Assembly: GCF_030272615.1 (NCBI RefSeq)
Contig: NC_081413.1
Span: 183,034,951-183,098,950 of the forward strand
DNA: 64,000 nucleotides
Reading direction: 5' to 3'
DNA from: Cryptomeria japonica
Lineage: Eukaryota; Streptophyta; Pinopsida; Cupressales; Cupressaceae
Below are positions 22,401 to 30,740 of this stretch, one piece after another; position 1 is the stretch's first letter; each line of letters starts with the position of its first letter. The notes under the pieces are model-generated. The model saw only the letters and a program-made list of their open reading frames with translations. It had not been told where the DNA came from and made no database searches. The position numbers and the translations under genes are program-made.

Positions 22401-22902
22401 GAGGAATGTCTTGTGTAGAAGTAGCCATTATGTTTGATGTAAAGGTAGGTATGCTAGCAATAGAAGTCATCAAAGGAATAGAATGATTGACTTGTGTAGG
22501 AGGTTGTGTATAACCTAAAGATTCAGCACAACTCTTCATAGGCATCACATTCGAATCCACAATGTGTGCGATACCACGTAAAACATCAATTCCATTCTTA
22601 TCACTTTGAAGCATACGTTTTAGACCCTCAATTAAAGGAAGAGCTTGACTATCAGGATACTCATGAGACATCCATTGGTGAAAATCATCAAATTGGTTAT
22701 CCAATTTGGAAAGTTGTTCAATAGAAACTTCATGGGGAGATTCTTCATCATTAGGAGGATTAGAGGAATTACCCATTTCCTCGTTAAAAAGGCTACTCAA
22801 ATTAGGTTCCATCTCCTTGGTAGTTAAACCTCGGAAGGACTTAATTCTACGGCTTCGTCTAACGGGAATAGTGTAAGTAGGGCTTACTGTTGTAAAACTC
22901 AT
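19450..22902 (-). CDS. gag/protease-like polyprotein of D, 1150 aa, uninterrupted
   Basis: Residues 1-300 are Ser/Pro/Asn-rich with a short glutamine-rich coiled stretch (about 265-290). Residues about 315-475 are a retrotransposon gag core (LYNGKGDPLTHVKTF, LQWYCSLPSYS, IFISNLQKDIR). At about 579-592, CHFHRQPGHDTEKC is the Tat-type knuckle-like motif, followed by LKGKIQDLIDN. Residues about 690-815 are protease-like: VLIDPSCRVNVI sits where active enzymes have D-[STN]-G-A, and KLGYPWLSSMKAI matches the distal segment. The Asp remains but Gly-Ala is replaced by Ser-Cys, so activity is doubtful. The C-terminal 330 residues are Pro/Lys/Arg-rich with no known domain. No RT or integrase follows. 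It is the only long open retroelement frame in the window. The start is the first Met of the frame. Confidence 0.9.
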   Translation of the reverse strand: MSFTTVSPTYTIPVRRSRRIKSFRGLTTKEMEPNLSSLFNEEMGNSSNPPNDEESPHEVSIEQLSKLDNQFDDFHQWMSHEYPDSQALPLIEGLKRMLQSDKNGIDVLRGIAHIVDSNVMPMKSCAESLGYTQPPTQVNHSIPLMTSIASIPTFTSNIMATSTQDIPPVITSHGGNPPSSINPIPSFNPTSSFIPSISVPITSSQMNMTQGGNSFNHSIPPCSVPPIQSSPMVDYHRVPSPYSLPSFNNITPPSQSNTSNMNSSTEATINNLAQTVSSLQQQIASMNQSKFSVPTFDVASPLSLDIVRAIPPKHVEIPHLELYNGKGDPLTHVKTFQTICTDFAYDQRLLAKLFTRTLRDKALQWYCSLPSYSITSFEQLANAFIQQFQNNISPKVTLIDLMHCKQGVKEKVTDFIGRYKHLYAQISFPVPNNDIQRIFISNLQKDIRDKLLFSEFTSFQQLCATLHNYQLTVSQMEQSHPMAPSDKGDSSQQPFGKFKPNKDSIKFNENIINNNVNAASGVPPISKFFRKERKYTPLNESLHDIMNKLLGQNVLTLPPIRQIDPAKITSPYFDHKSFCHFHRQPGHDTEKCFSLKGKIQDLIDNNTISVSGVNDKGNTSVAPPNQNLQIFTDPLPSHTSHTSNAIEVNDSSFSSDGLVSMTPNVINFVEKQENPKEPSITFDSSETIRAPDGPLYVVAKVKNTPCRGVLIDPSCRVNVITEEFLFTLQLNQVIYDKTDVIVKLFDAFSSPAIGSITLPIEVHNKSLDVNFAIIPSSEQFRVKLGYPWLSSMKAIASPIHKCLKFPHNGEVVTVNHSLFKPAERTSSVPIDYFWPKQFQSLPPRSDHLFKSYQKWKTDMILSLSEPRTPKLDIPIILEKEILPLKDKTNVFPQEDSQPVPMDVTMSMPNKSSKNRPIPPRHDGLCLLPKPNILPLYGAVPPPSFYREKRPSSSPIIQPKRPQPKHPSAKDENIPPPLSSTLPTKTRRNRSARERQRKRHLRAQAAASQTLQSRKTPSTSIIPFSPQPDIEPKFPKHKMHDGLDPVRVKDPIFINLDDDIDENVMHDENVTPLASDSEYELVDVDNHLSNEFSKALILAPRQEQCGLEHEHSPCLDPVIAPSAVLDVPPLACSLPSRNIDQQDRGVDDVLD

Positions 22903-24064
22903 GCACTAGAGAGAGAGAGAAGATTTTGATTTTAGAGGTAGCAATTTTCAGTAAAACCAGCCAATCTTCCAGATTTAAGCTGTTAAATGCAACCACAACA
23001 GTCTCCCGAAATTTTGGAAAAAATGTTCGGGACTGTGGCGCTCGGAGTGCAACACGGTCCTTGCAACTTTTTTCGAAATTTGCAGGGATGAAAGGTATGA
23101 TGATTTTAGAGCTAATCTGAAAAAATTGAGGGATTTTACGATCTGTAGATAGGCCAAATTAAAGTTGCAATCTCAAAATTGAACCCTATCAAGATTGTCG
23201 AAAAATGCAAAATTTGAATTTTGAAAAAGAGAGGGAAACTGAAATTTTGAATTTTATGATTTTAGAGGGAATGTCAAAAGCAGTGCAAGTTTTGAAATTT
23301 AAAAATTGACTCAATTTCACGCTAAATTCAATTTTGAAAGCGGAAATCAAAGTTGTTGTAATTAGGCACTTAATTTCAAAAGTCACAAAATGCAAGAATT
23401 TGAATAAAGCACTAAAATTTTGAATGAATGCAAACACAATTTTCAGATTTAGGACAGTAAGAACACAATTTTGACACAAAATTTCAATTTCAACAATTTT
23501 TGAATGATTAGGAGCCTTAAACCAAGCAATCACAAGACCAACTTTGACCGTAATTTTGAAAGTGTTATAATTGACAAAATCAGCCAAAATTCTGGATTTT
23601 AGTAGGAAAATACAGCAAGATCTCGCTCCCGAAATTTTGAAAAAAATGTCGAGGACGATGGCGCTCGGAGTGCAACACGGTCCTCGCAACTTTTTTCCAA
23701 ATTTTCAGGGATCAAAGATATTGTGATTTTATTGCAAAATCCAAAGTTACAGCTGATTTGGAGATGTTTTGATTGGTCAAATTGTCAAACAAAGGTTGAA
23801 TTAAGAGGGTTTCAAAAATTAGGCTTTTGACATTTAACCACTTAATTTTCAAAATTAAAGTACAGATATGAATTGATAATTTATAATAGAAAAGCAGATC
23901 TGAAGCAAGCATTAATAATTAAACATTTCGCAAGTTCAATGTTCAAAAAAAGAAAATTTAGGGTTTTTATGCAATCACCTCTAAAATTTTGCAAAAGATC
24001 AAACATGGAAATGTAATCAAGGAATCATTTTTCAGATCTAATCATGAATAATCAGAAAGGATGT
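22903..24064 (-). other. Leader of D with repeated module
   Basis: About 1.15 kb, AT-rich, no gene. Two copies of an 80-90 base module (23006-23090 and 23626-23713) share CGAAATTTTG, GGCGCTCGGAGTGCAACACG and GCAACTTTTTTC. A diverged version is in both LTRs. Confidence 0.65.
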
Positions 24065-24084
24065 TCACGTCGGGTTCACCAAAA
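24065..24084 (-). promoter_or_regulatory. Primer-binding site of D
   Basis: The minus strand reads TTTTGGTGAACCCGACGTGA directly after the 5' LTR. Very similar to A's site at 8450-8470. Confidence 0.8.
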
Positions 24085-25357
24085 TGTAAAGCGGAAAATC
24101 GCGGTCGAACCCTAGTTGGTCTCCCCTCTTCTAACTCCGAGGAGAGAGAAGGGAGGTTCGCTAGGATTCGATGGGTTTTCACTTAGGGGGAAGACTTTAC
24201 ATTCAAAAGAGGGGTTGAAACTCATAAGATTCAATCCCACACAATGTAAGATTGGATGCTAAATGAATTTCAAGGGTTTGGAAAGCAAAGCTACCCTCTT
24301 TTGTAAAGAATGTTGATTAAGGAAATTAAGCTAAGGATGCATAGAAAGTCATAAAGATTCGCTTATAAACTGAGTTTAGGTTATAGGATGAAGCTGCGGA
24401 CCTGGAATTAGCAGTAGAATGTCGATACGGCGCTGTCCTGCAAATTTGAGAAAAAGTTATCAGGACGATGGCGCCCGGCGCCACGGTCCTCCGAAAAATC
24501 CACGAAACGAAGGGGGATCTGTTCGTCTCTGCACAAGGATTCCATATCTTCAATCTCAGCCGCGTACCTGCAACCTACACATAGAAAAGCGAAGACGATT
24601 GGGGGGTTAGGGATTAGGGGTTTGCCTTTAGGTCAAACCCCGGTTTTGGAATTAACCAAGAAATGAGCAAGTGCTGTAAATGTAAATGACTGTAATGTAA
24701 AACAAGTACTAATACCTTGTTCTAAGGATGTTTGTATCCTTATGTGCAAAGGTTTAGATGTTGTATGTTGTAGTATGTAGCATGTAATAAGTGATCTCCT
24801 CTTCAATGGTTGAATCCTTGACTTGAATGCAACACTTAGCCTTGAATGGAGACTTGGAATGATCAATTGCTTGAATGCTTGAATGCTTGAGTATAGTTTC
24901 CACGCTTTAATCCGTCATGTATGTCTTCTATTCTCTTCTCCCCCAAATGAGAGAGAAAAATGTAGTTTATATACTTGTCAATTAGGGCTGATAGACTGAT
25001 TTTCCCGACCTTAGGCCGACCAGGGAAAGTTAATTTCCAAATTGCAAACAAAAAGACCCGAGCCCCTTAGGAAACCGGGCCCAAAATAGGACCCAGGGAC
25101 CAGGGCGCTGGGCGCCATGGTCCTGGAGGACCAGGGCCCTGGGCGCCCTGGTCCTGAGGGACCAGGGCGCTGGGCGCTCTGGTCCCACCTCCGGGACAGC
25201 GGGGTGCAAGGAGGTTCAGGCCAATGGTGCTTGAAAAATGCAATTTTCAGTGTCGTGAGCAAGTTTTGGGGTCTCCATTCAGGTTGCGTGTTGCGTCGCC
25301 ATCGTGAAGACCGAAATGCAGTCGAAATTGCAAGTGTCGCAATTTTAGGACGCTACA
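24085..25357 (-). repeat. 5' LTR of D
   Basis: 1273 bp, matching 17463-18704 except for scattered substitutions and one extra 31-bp palindromic unit (three units at about 25096-25185). Minus-strand TATA-like site at about 24964-24974. This LTR would drive the D ORF. Confidence 0.93.
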
Positions 25358-25362
25358 AAACA

Positions 25363-25502
25363 CTAAAAACGTCCCTCTCCCAGCGCATGTGGGACAAAGC
25401 GATTAAGCCTGGGACTTCATTTTTTGCTTTCCTTGAGTGCTTTCATGGTGATTTTTTGAAGCTTACATTGCTTGGAAGATTAACAAATCTCTACTCCTCC
25501 TT
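25363..25502. other. C right arm, short unassigned segment
   Basis: 140 bases between D's right target duplication and the first captured fragment. Nothing recognised. Confidence 0.5.
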
Positions 25503-26102
25503 CTACACCATATACATTTGCTTGAAAGTTTCTATTTGTCCCTCTACCCATTTGCGGTCTCCATGGTCATCTACAGATACGGTGGACAAATCACCAGCAT
25601 CTAAACCATCACTTTCACCAGAACGCTCTGATGAATCTTCATTTTTATTGTATGGTGATTCAGTAGAACTTCCCTCATTGGCCGTCTTAAGCCCACTTTT
25701 ATTTGGAGTATTGCCATTGCAAACCATTTCCAGATCAGATTCACGATTGCTTCCAACCCTTACACTATTAATAGATTTGACATAGTTTCTATTAACCTCT
25801 GCATAGCAATGATTTCTATCACCTGGTACAGAATTTGCTATCTTTTCATCAGGAATCTTCTTGGAAAACAAATTTGAAGACACGGATCGGCTCTGATCTT
25901 TGCCATTATTAAGATTAATTTGTGTCTGTAAAACATTTCCTGTTCTGATTGCTGAAGGAAGCCTTCCTTTCGAAGTCGGTCGCCGAGGCAATGTAGGAGG
26001 GGCATTACTGGATCGATCCTCGTACTTATTGATTGAATCGATGAGCATTTCCTCCATTAAACTGAGCTTTCGCTCAATTGGGACATCCATAGTTTTCATC
26101 AT
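25503..26102 (-). pseudogene. Probable myosin VIII N-terminal exon fragment, captured
   Basis: A 199-codon open frame starting MMKTMDVPIERKLSLMEEML. Its core, APPTLPRRPTSKGRLPSA, closely resembles the proline/arginine segment near the N terminus of plant class VIII myosins (PPALP-R-PTS--RLPSA type, from memory). The rest is Ser/Asn/Asp-rich without a domain, and no myosin motor follows. It lies downstream of the kinesin piece on the same strand. The identification rests on one short motif. Another protein with the same motif is possible. Confidence 0.45.
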
Positions 26103-26339
26103 TTATACTGTTTTTCAACTCCAAATGAGTGAAAACGTTCAGATTGTTAGTTTTATTTGAAAGTAGGAAAGCCAGCTCGATTTCCTTTGTTCCACACAAA
26201 TTGTCAACAATCATTTGCTATTCTTTTCTGTTTCAGTAAAAACCAAAACTCCCTTTGCTAAATATAGCCTCATAGAAGATTCAGCACACACAGATGGATG
26301 CACAGCGTTCCGTTTCAGTGCGATGTTACGCAAAACTAC

Positions 26340-27010
26340 GACCATAGCAAGTCGCACGGTTCAAATTTACAATCACGGACTTCTGCACTTTCTTTGTTTA
26401 CCCGAGCAGCACCAAGTTCAACGGTAGCCACCCTTTTAGCAAATTTAAGAGTGCTAAGTGTCTCTCCGTACAAATCCAATTCAGGACTAATGTGAACAAA
26501 CATCAAGGTCTTTGCCTAACCCCCTAAGGAATCTTGAAGCAATTGAGTCAACTTGCTGTTTCGATATGGTACATGTGAATTTTTCTGTGCCAGTGCTACA
26601 ATCACATCTCCTAGAGATGAAAGAGACTTATTGATGTGCTGGGCCTCCTTCAACCGATCTCCTGTTACTTCAGGTTTGTCCACCCTCTCACTTCCAGCAA
26701 GATCCACTAAATGTAGGCAGCTATGAAGGCTGCATCCAGATACACAATCTGTGCCTTGTACATGCACAGTCAATACACTATGAGAACGACTGCTGCGGTC
26801 ATTGAGGGTGGTAGAGCTAACAGTGTGATTCTTTTGGCCAGAATTCATCAAGTCTAAGACATCACATATCGAATTAACTAGCAAAACACTGGCATCTGGT
26901 ACATTAAATCCGTTGTGTCCATTGTTTCGAATATCTAATTTCTTGTGTGAGGCATCTGTGCCAAGAAGATCTCTCACTTGTTCATTGTATATCTCTATCA
27001 TCACGTTCAT
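26340..27010 (-). pseudogene. Kinesin-14 motor fragment, captured
   Basis: The minus strand carries the C-terminal half of a kinesin motor: VMIEIYNEQVRDLL, then switch I NDRSSRSHSVLTVHV (about 26800), switch II LHLVDLAGSERVDKPEVTGD (about 26660-26720), HINKSLSSLGDVI, SHVPYRNSKLTQLLQDSLGG (about 26520-26580). Past one stop where Gln is expected it goes on with KTLMFVHISPE and LSTLKFAKRVATVELGAAR to about 26345. The N-terminal half with the P-loop is missing. The VTGDRLKEAQHINKSL wording is that of plant kinesin-14 (minus-end-directed, often with a calponin-homology domain). Kinesins move cargo along microtubules. This fragment cannot, and its 5' end joins UPL3-like sequence at about 27003-27015. 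Confidence 0.9.
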
Positions 27011-27330
27011 CACTGGTGGGAAGTGAAATTTTCTCATTGGATACGGATGGAAGAAGATCATTCACAAAGGAGACAATGTTCTGCAACTGATTAGTTGAAT
27101 TGTTTGAAAACAGAGGAATTGTAATCTGCGATACAATGCCAGAAACAGTAAGAATATCCCTCAGGATGCTAGAGATGCCCATTTCAATCATTTGCCCTTT
27201 TGCAACCCACGGCATGGGAGACGTTACAAGCCATAGCGTTTGGAGGAGATGATAAGCTGGTTTCATTTGGGGCTGCATCGACCAAAGGAACTCCACGCTG
27301 CCTTGGCCTCCATTCTGAAACACCTTTCAA
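27011..27330 (-). pseudogene. UPL3-like armadillo segment, captured
   Basis: Minus-strand frame from 27323 contains MGISSILRDILTVSG, then NQLQNIVSFVNDLLPSV and KISLPTS. This resembles the armadillo-repeat part of the plant HECT ubiquitin ligase UPL3/KAKTUS (GISSIL-DIL-GSG, then I-ELANELLPP-PE--ISLP, from memory). NGGQGSV just upstream fits the same protein. No HECT domain is present. The segment runs directly into the kinesin motor fragment with a change of frame, so it is a chimeric join and not one gene. Alternative: another armadillo protein. Confidence 0.55.
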
Positions 27331-27752
27331 CGCCATCTCCATTGACCATGAAATGTACTACTCAAGGTTCGGCTACACTCCATAGCCATGCTGCGGGGAG
27401 GTCATTGGTTGGCAAGAATGTCTATGCAACCTTTTCCTCATCTCCATGCCCAGCTAGGTCCTTTACAAATGCCAAAGATTGTAAAATCATAGGAATGGCT
27501 CCATGATTGAATACATGGAATTCAAAGTTTCAATTATTGAATCGCCTAAATCAGACGAGCTTACTTCAATAGAACATGCAAACTGAGCCCGCTGAGAATT
27601 TGAAAACAAGACTTAAACCCAAAGTGCCCCTTATTCATCACGCCTGGATTGAATGCAATATATCATGCAATAAGCTTCAGTTGCTCCACACAATTTGATA
27701 GATTATTCCACAATTCCTTGAATGAATCACGATGCCTATAACCATAATATAA
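27331..27752. other. C right arm, unassigned segment
   Basis: Between the UPL3-like and LdpA-like fragments. Minus-strand frames near 27440-27510 look weakly armadillo-like (AIPMILQSLAFVKDL) and could extend the UPL3-like piece. The remainder shows nothing I recognise. Confidence 0.35.
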
Positions 27753-28424
27753 TCAAAACCTAAAATAGGTAAGATATACCCTGTGCTTTTGTGTATCTTC
27801 TATGGCACCTACGTCGCTTCTCATGAGAAGCTTTGTAATAGCAGCATTTGTTCTAACATATGTATTTTCTCTGATTTTGCCATATGGACAAAGTGGGAAG
27901 CAACGACCACAACCATAGCAACGTTCACTAATTACTCTTGCCTTGGGAAAAACTGGAAACTTGGAAATAGAGCTAGCATTAAGAGGCACATCATTGTAAT
28001 GAATTGAGCTTTCAATTTTACTTGCACCAGCAGGGCAAACTTTTTCACATGGTCTTGAACAATCAATTGGACAATCTCCTGGATCAAATTGAGCTTTGCG
28101 GAAGTGAAAATCTGTGTCATTATTAACACTGATCATTAGCCAAGGCCTTCCCAAGGGTATCCTCTCAACTACATTTCCTGACATACATATCAATTTGCAC
28201 TTGGTTTTGAACTTTCTCGGCTCTCTCACTGTCCAACCGGCGAATTGCAGTCGAGCCGGGTCGGGCCCCAAAGGGGGTCCGACTAAAAAATTTTCGTTTT
28301 CATGCAACTGACCCCTGGAAAGCTTCACGGACCTCAAACAAACCTCTGGAATCGATCGGCACCATTCTCGGATCACAAAATTGCATCTTACATCCTTCAG
28401 GCAATTATGCCACAATTTTCGCAT
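27753..28424 (-). pseudogene. LdpA-like 4Fe-4S protein fragment, captured
   Basis: A 223-codon frame with two iron-sulfur motifs: CPIDCSRPCEKVCP (Cys every fourth residue, about 28035-28080) and CYGCGRCFPLCP (classical CX2CX2CX3CP, about 27890-27930). Together with RPWLMISVNNDTDFHFRKA upstream this matches LdpA-type proteins of cyanobacteria and plant plastids, known in cyanobacteria for light and redox input to the clock. The frame ends shortly after GAIED. A GT donor-like site there (CACAGGTATATC) suggests an exon followed by intron, so the source was genomic DNA rather than mRNA. Upstream residues may be only partly genuine exon. No stop interrupts the domain. Confidence 0.65.
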
Positions 28425-29462
28425 TTAATCGCGAAGACGTAATTTTCAAACCTGTCAAAACACCTTTCTGGAGCTCGCCATCTGACAGGCATGTACTTTG
28501 ATATACAAGAATGACATTTACCAAACGGTTTCTCAAGACGAGTCCTGAGTGAAGAGATATTAATTTCCGAAAATGGCCAACTGGCTTTGTCGACACTGCA
28601 GACCTGATAAAATCAATGTTCTGGCAACACATGATGCCTTTCTCAAAAATATCAAACGACCTCCGTAGGCTCTCAAATTCAGAACATAGGTACCTTTAAG
28701 TACATATTAAATCTTTGAATTCTCAGTTCAATCACCCGACTGACAGGATGCAAACGGCACGCTCACCAAAACGGCTACATTAATTGATCTAACACTGGAA
28801 GTGCGGATAACTGAAAATGATGGCAAAATGAGCTCTTTTGAAAACCGATCAAACGGATTGGTAGAGCCTTGAAATTTGAAACGTAGCTCATAATTTATAC
28901 TAACATCAGCCCAGGACAAACATTATGGCATGACGCTTACTGAGGCAAGTTTTACACTTGTGCAAAACAGGGCTTCGACTAGCTGTCAAAACAGGGACTT
29001 GCCAAAACATAGAAACTGCAAACGGATTTGGCTTTGAAAACTGAGTAGATGGATTCGTTAGGACTTGAAATTTTGCAGACTGACTCACATTTATGCATAG
29101 AATTTAATCCAATTTGAATTTTTTCATGACGATCAACAGGGCAAAAGATGTAATCGCTCAAAGAAGGCTACTCCATAAAATCTTCATTTGTGCCTAAAAT
29201 GCACTTCCAGCTCACCCCTCAAGCTGGGTACCTCATAAACTTGTCCAAATTGAATTCTGAAAGTTGCACATCACTAAATAGGCCAAATGAAGGGTGTGGG
29301 GCATGAATCCCGAGCCTTACCCTCTGAAAATCAACCAGCTCTACTCTGCCCTCTCGCAAACTAAGCCATTCAAACTGACTTATTTAGGTGCCTTTCCGAC
29401 ATACTGAGCAAAATTTTGAAATAGGCCTACAAGATTTGACTCAATTTTAAATACTCCCAACA
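28425..29462. repeat. C right end with imperfect 200-bp tandem repeats
   Basis: No coding sequence recognised. Three related blocks start near 28650, 28847 and 29045, sharing CAAACG(G)A, TAG(A)GCCTTGAAATTTGAAAC and CTCA-type steps, a period of about 200 bases. The end is ACTCCCAACA, and on the minus strand C thus begins TGTTGGGAGT, a common LTR start. I see no copy of this end at 15751. Confidence 0.45.
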
Positions 29463-29467
29463 CAATG

Positions 29468-29771
29468 ACCACCATCTTCCATGACATGATGCATACTATG
29501 ATAGAAGATTATGTTGATGACTTACTAGCAAAATCACTCACTAGAGAAGGTCATCTCGACATATTAGATAAAATCTTTGATAGACTCGAACAATATCATG
29601 TTTGACTCAACCCAAAGAAATGTGTCTTTGGAGTAACCTCAGGGAAGCTTCTAGGATACATTGTCTCAAGTAAATCATGGACATGCCACCACCAACGAAC
29701 ATCAGTCAACTAAGGACATTACAAGGATGGCTCCAATCCATCTGAAGATTCATTGCACAACTAGCAGATAA
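29468..29771 (+). pseudogene. Reverse transcriptase of A, C-terminal half
   Basis: Continues the frame cut at 15750. EDYVDDLLAKS (about 29508-29540) carries the YVDD catalytic pair, followed by LNPKKCVFGVTSGKLLGYIVS. One stop stands where Arg or Trp would be expected (about 29604), with another near 29742. The right copy of C's target duplication (29463-29467) precedes it. Confidence 0.88.
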
Positions 29772-30347
29772 GTGTCACCCTTTACACATCTGCTACACAA
29801 AAACATCCACTTTCAGTGGGATACCAGATGGCAGCAAGCATTCCAGATGCTTAAAGATTATCTCATGAATACACCATTGTTGATCCCACCAGATCCAAGC
29901 AGACCTCTGTTACTCTATATATCAGCAACAAATACGACATTGGGTGTATTATTGGCACAACATAATGTAGAAGGGAAAGAGTGTGTTGTTTACTACATCT
30001 CTCACACACTGGTTGGCTATGAACTCAATTACACCCCTATTGAGCAAGCTTGCCTAGCAGTAATCTTGGCAGCAACTAAACTGAGGCACTATCTGTTAAC
30101 ACACAAGGTACAACTCATTGCAAAGATTGATCCACTCAAATACTTACTCAGCAAAGCAACATTGACAGGCCACTTGGCCAAATGGGTGATGATTCTCAGT
30201 GAATTTGACATTGAGTATGTAGACCGTAAGGCTATCAAAGGTCAGGTCATTGCAGATCACTTAGCCGATGCACCACTCATAGGCAATCATCCTCTCATTT
30301 ACAATTTTCCAAATGAAGAGATATTCATGATCACAACAGCACAACCA
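29772..30347 (+). pseudogene. RNase H (first) of A
   Basis: RNase H of the Ty3/gypsy RT type: LLYISATNTTLGVLLAQ, then VVYYISHTLVGYELNYTPIE, CLAVILAATKLRHYL, AKWVMILSEFDIEYVDRKAI and GQVIADHLA. In this group the first catalytic Asp is replaced in the LYISAT motif, consistent with a degenerate first RNase H. Open for 192 codons, then TGA at 30348. Confidence 0.85.
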
Positions 30348-30740
30348 TGAAAACTATACTTTGATGGTTCGTACACTAGGCATGGCTCGGGGGCAGACAT
30401 TCTGTTTATCACACCTCAAGGTGACAGCATCCCAAAGTCTTACAAGCTCACATTTCCATGCACCAACAACATAGCAGAGTATGAGGCCTTGATCACAGGA
30501 CTCAGGCTGGCCATACAATGGAAATTACAAGAACTACAAGTATATGGCGACTCCCAACTAGTCATTCGACAAGCAACAGATGAATATCAAACCAAGGATG
30601 ACAAACTCATGCCGTACAAGCAAATGGTGGACAAATTAAAGGCATCATTTACTACTATCACCTTTGAGCAGATACCAAGAGATCAGAATCGCGTTGCTGA
30701 CGCTATGGCTATCATTGAATCTCTCCTAGATCTTCCACAG
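30348..30740 (+). pseudogene. Second, archaeal-type RNase H of A
   Basis: YFDGSYTRHGSGA (about 30360-30395), NNIAEYEALITGL (about 30467-30505), VYGDSQLVIRQ (about 30540-30570) and PRDQNRVADAMA (about 30675-30710) supply the D, E, D, D set of an archaeal-type RNase H. A second RNase H after the first is the hallmark of the Tat lineage. The four catalytic residues appear intact. Frame as for the first RNase H. Confidence 0.85.

Larger units (their letters stand above)
17463..25357 (-). mobile_element. Element D: intact non-autonomous Tat-type LTR retrotransposon
   Basis: LTRs at 17463-18704 and 24085-25357, perfect duplication AAACA at 17458-17462 and 25358-25362, minus-strand primer-binding site and polypurine tract in place. 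The internal 5.4 kb holds one long ORF (gag plus protease-like) and no RT, RNase H or integrase. The LTRs differ by few substitutions plus one 31-bp repeat unit, so the insertion is recent compared with A and B. It would need polymerase and integrase from a related autonomous element. The gag knuckle form and primer-binding site tie it to the Tat lineage. Confidence 0.93.
15751..29462. mobile_element. Element C: insertion in A's RT carrying captured host gene fragments
   Basis: Bounded by a perfect 5-bp duplication, CAATG at 15746-15750 and 29463-29467, and the RT frame closes exactly when C and one copy are removed. The ends are TGTTG...CAACA, as in LTR elements, but I find no LTR pair, no longer terminal inverted repeat, no gag and no pol. 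Without nested D it is about 5.8 kb. The right arm holds pieces of LdpA-like, UPL3-like, kinesin-14 and probable myosin-VIII genes, all on the minus strand. The class is unresolved: a gene-capturing LTR derivative missing its LTR copy fits best. A DNA transposon with 5-bp duplications is less likely. Confidence 0.75.

Noticed and set aside
25117-25785. 222-codon plus-strand ORF
   Set aside because: It runs from D's LTR across the insertion junction into C and overlaps the captured myosin-like fragment on the other strand.
26516-27061. Functional host kinesin gene
   Set aside because: The P-loop half of the motor is missing, one stop interrupts it, it is joined to unrelated sequence and lies inside a mobile insertion.
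15751-29462. Helitron or Pack-MULE as the carrier of the captured genes
   Set aside because: A 5-bp duplication and TG...CA ends are present. There is no CTRR end with hairpin, no A/T insertion site, no long terminal inverted repeats and no 9-bp duplication.
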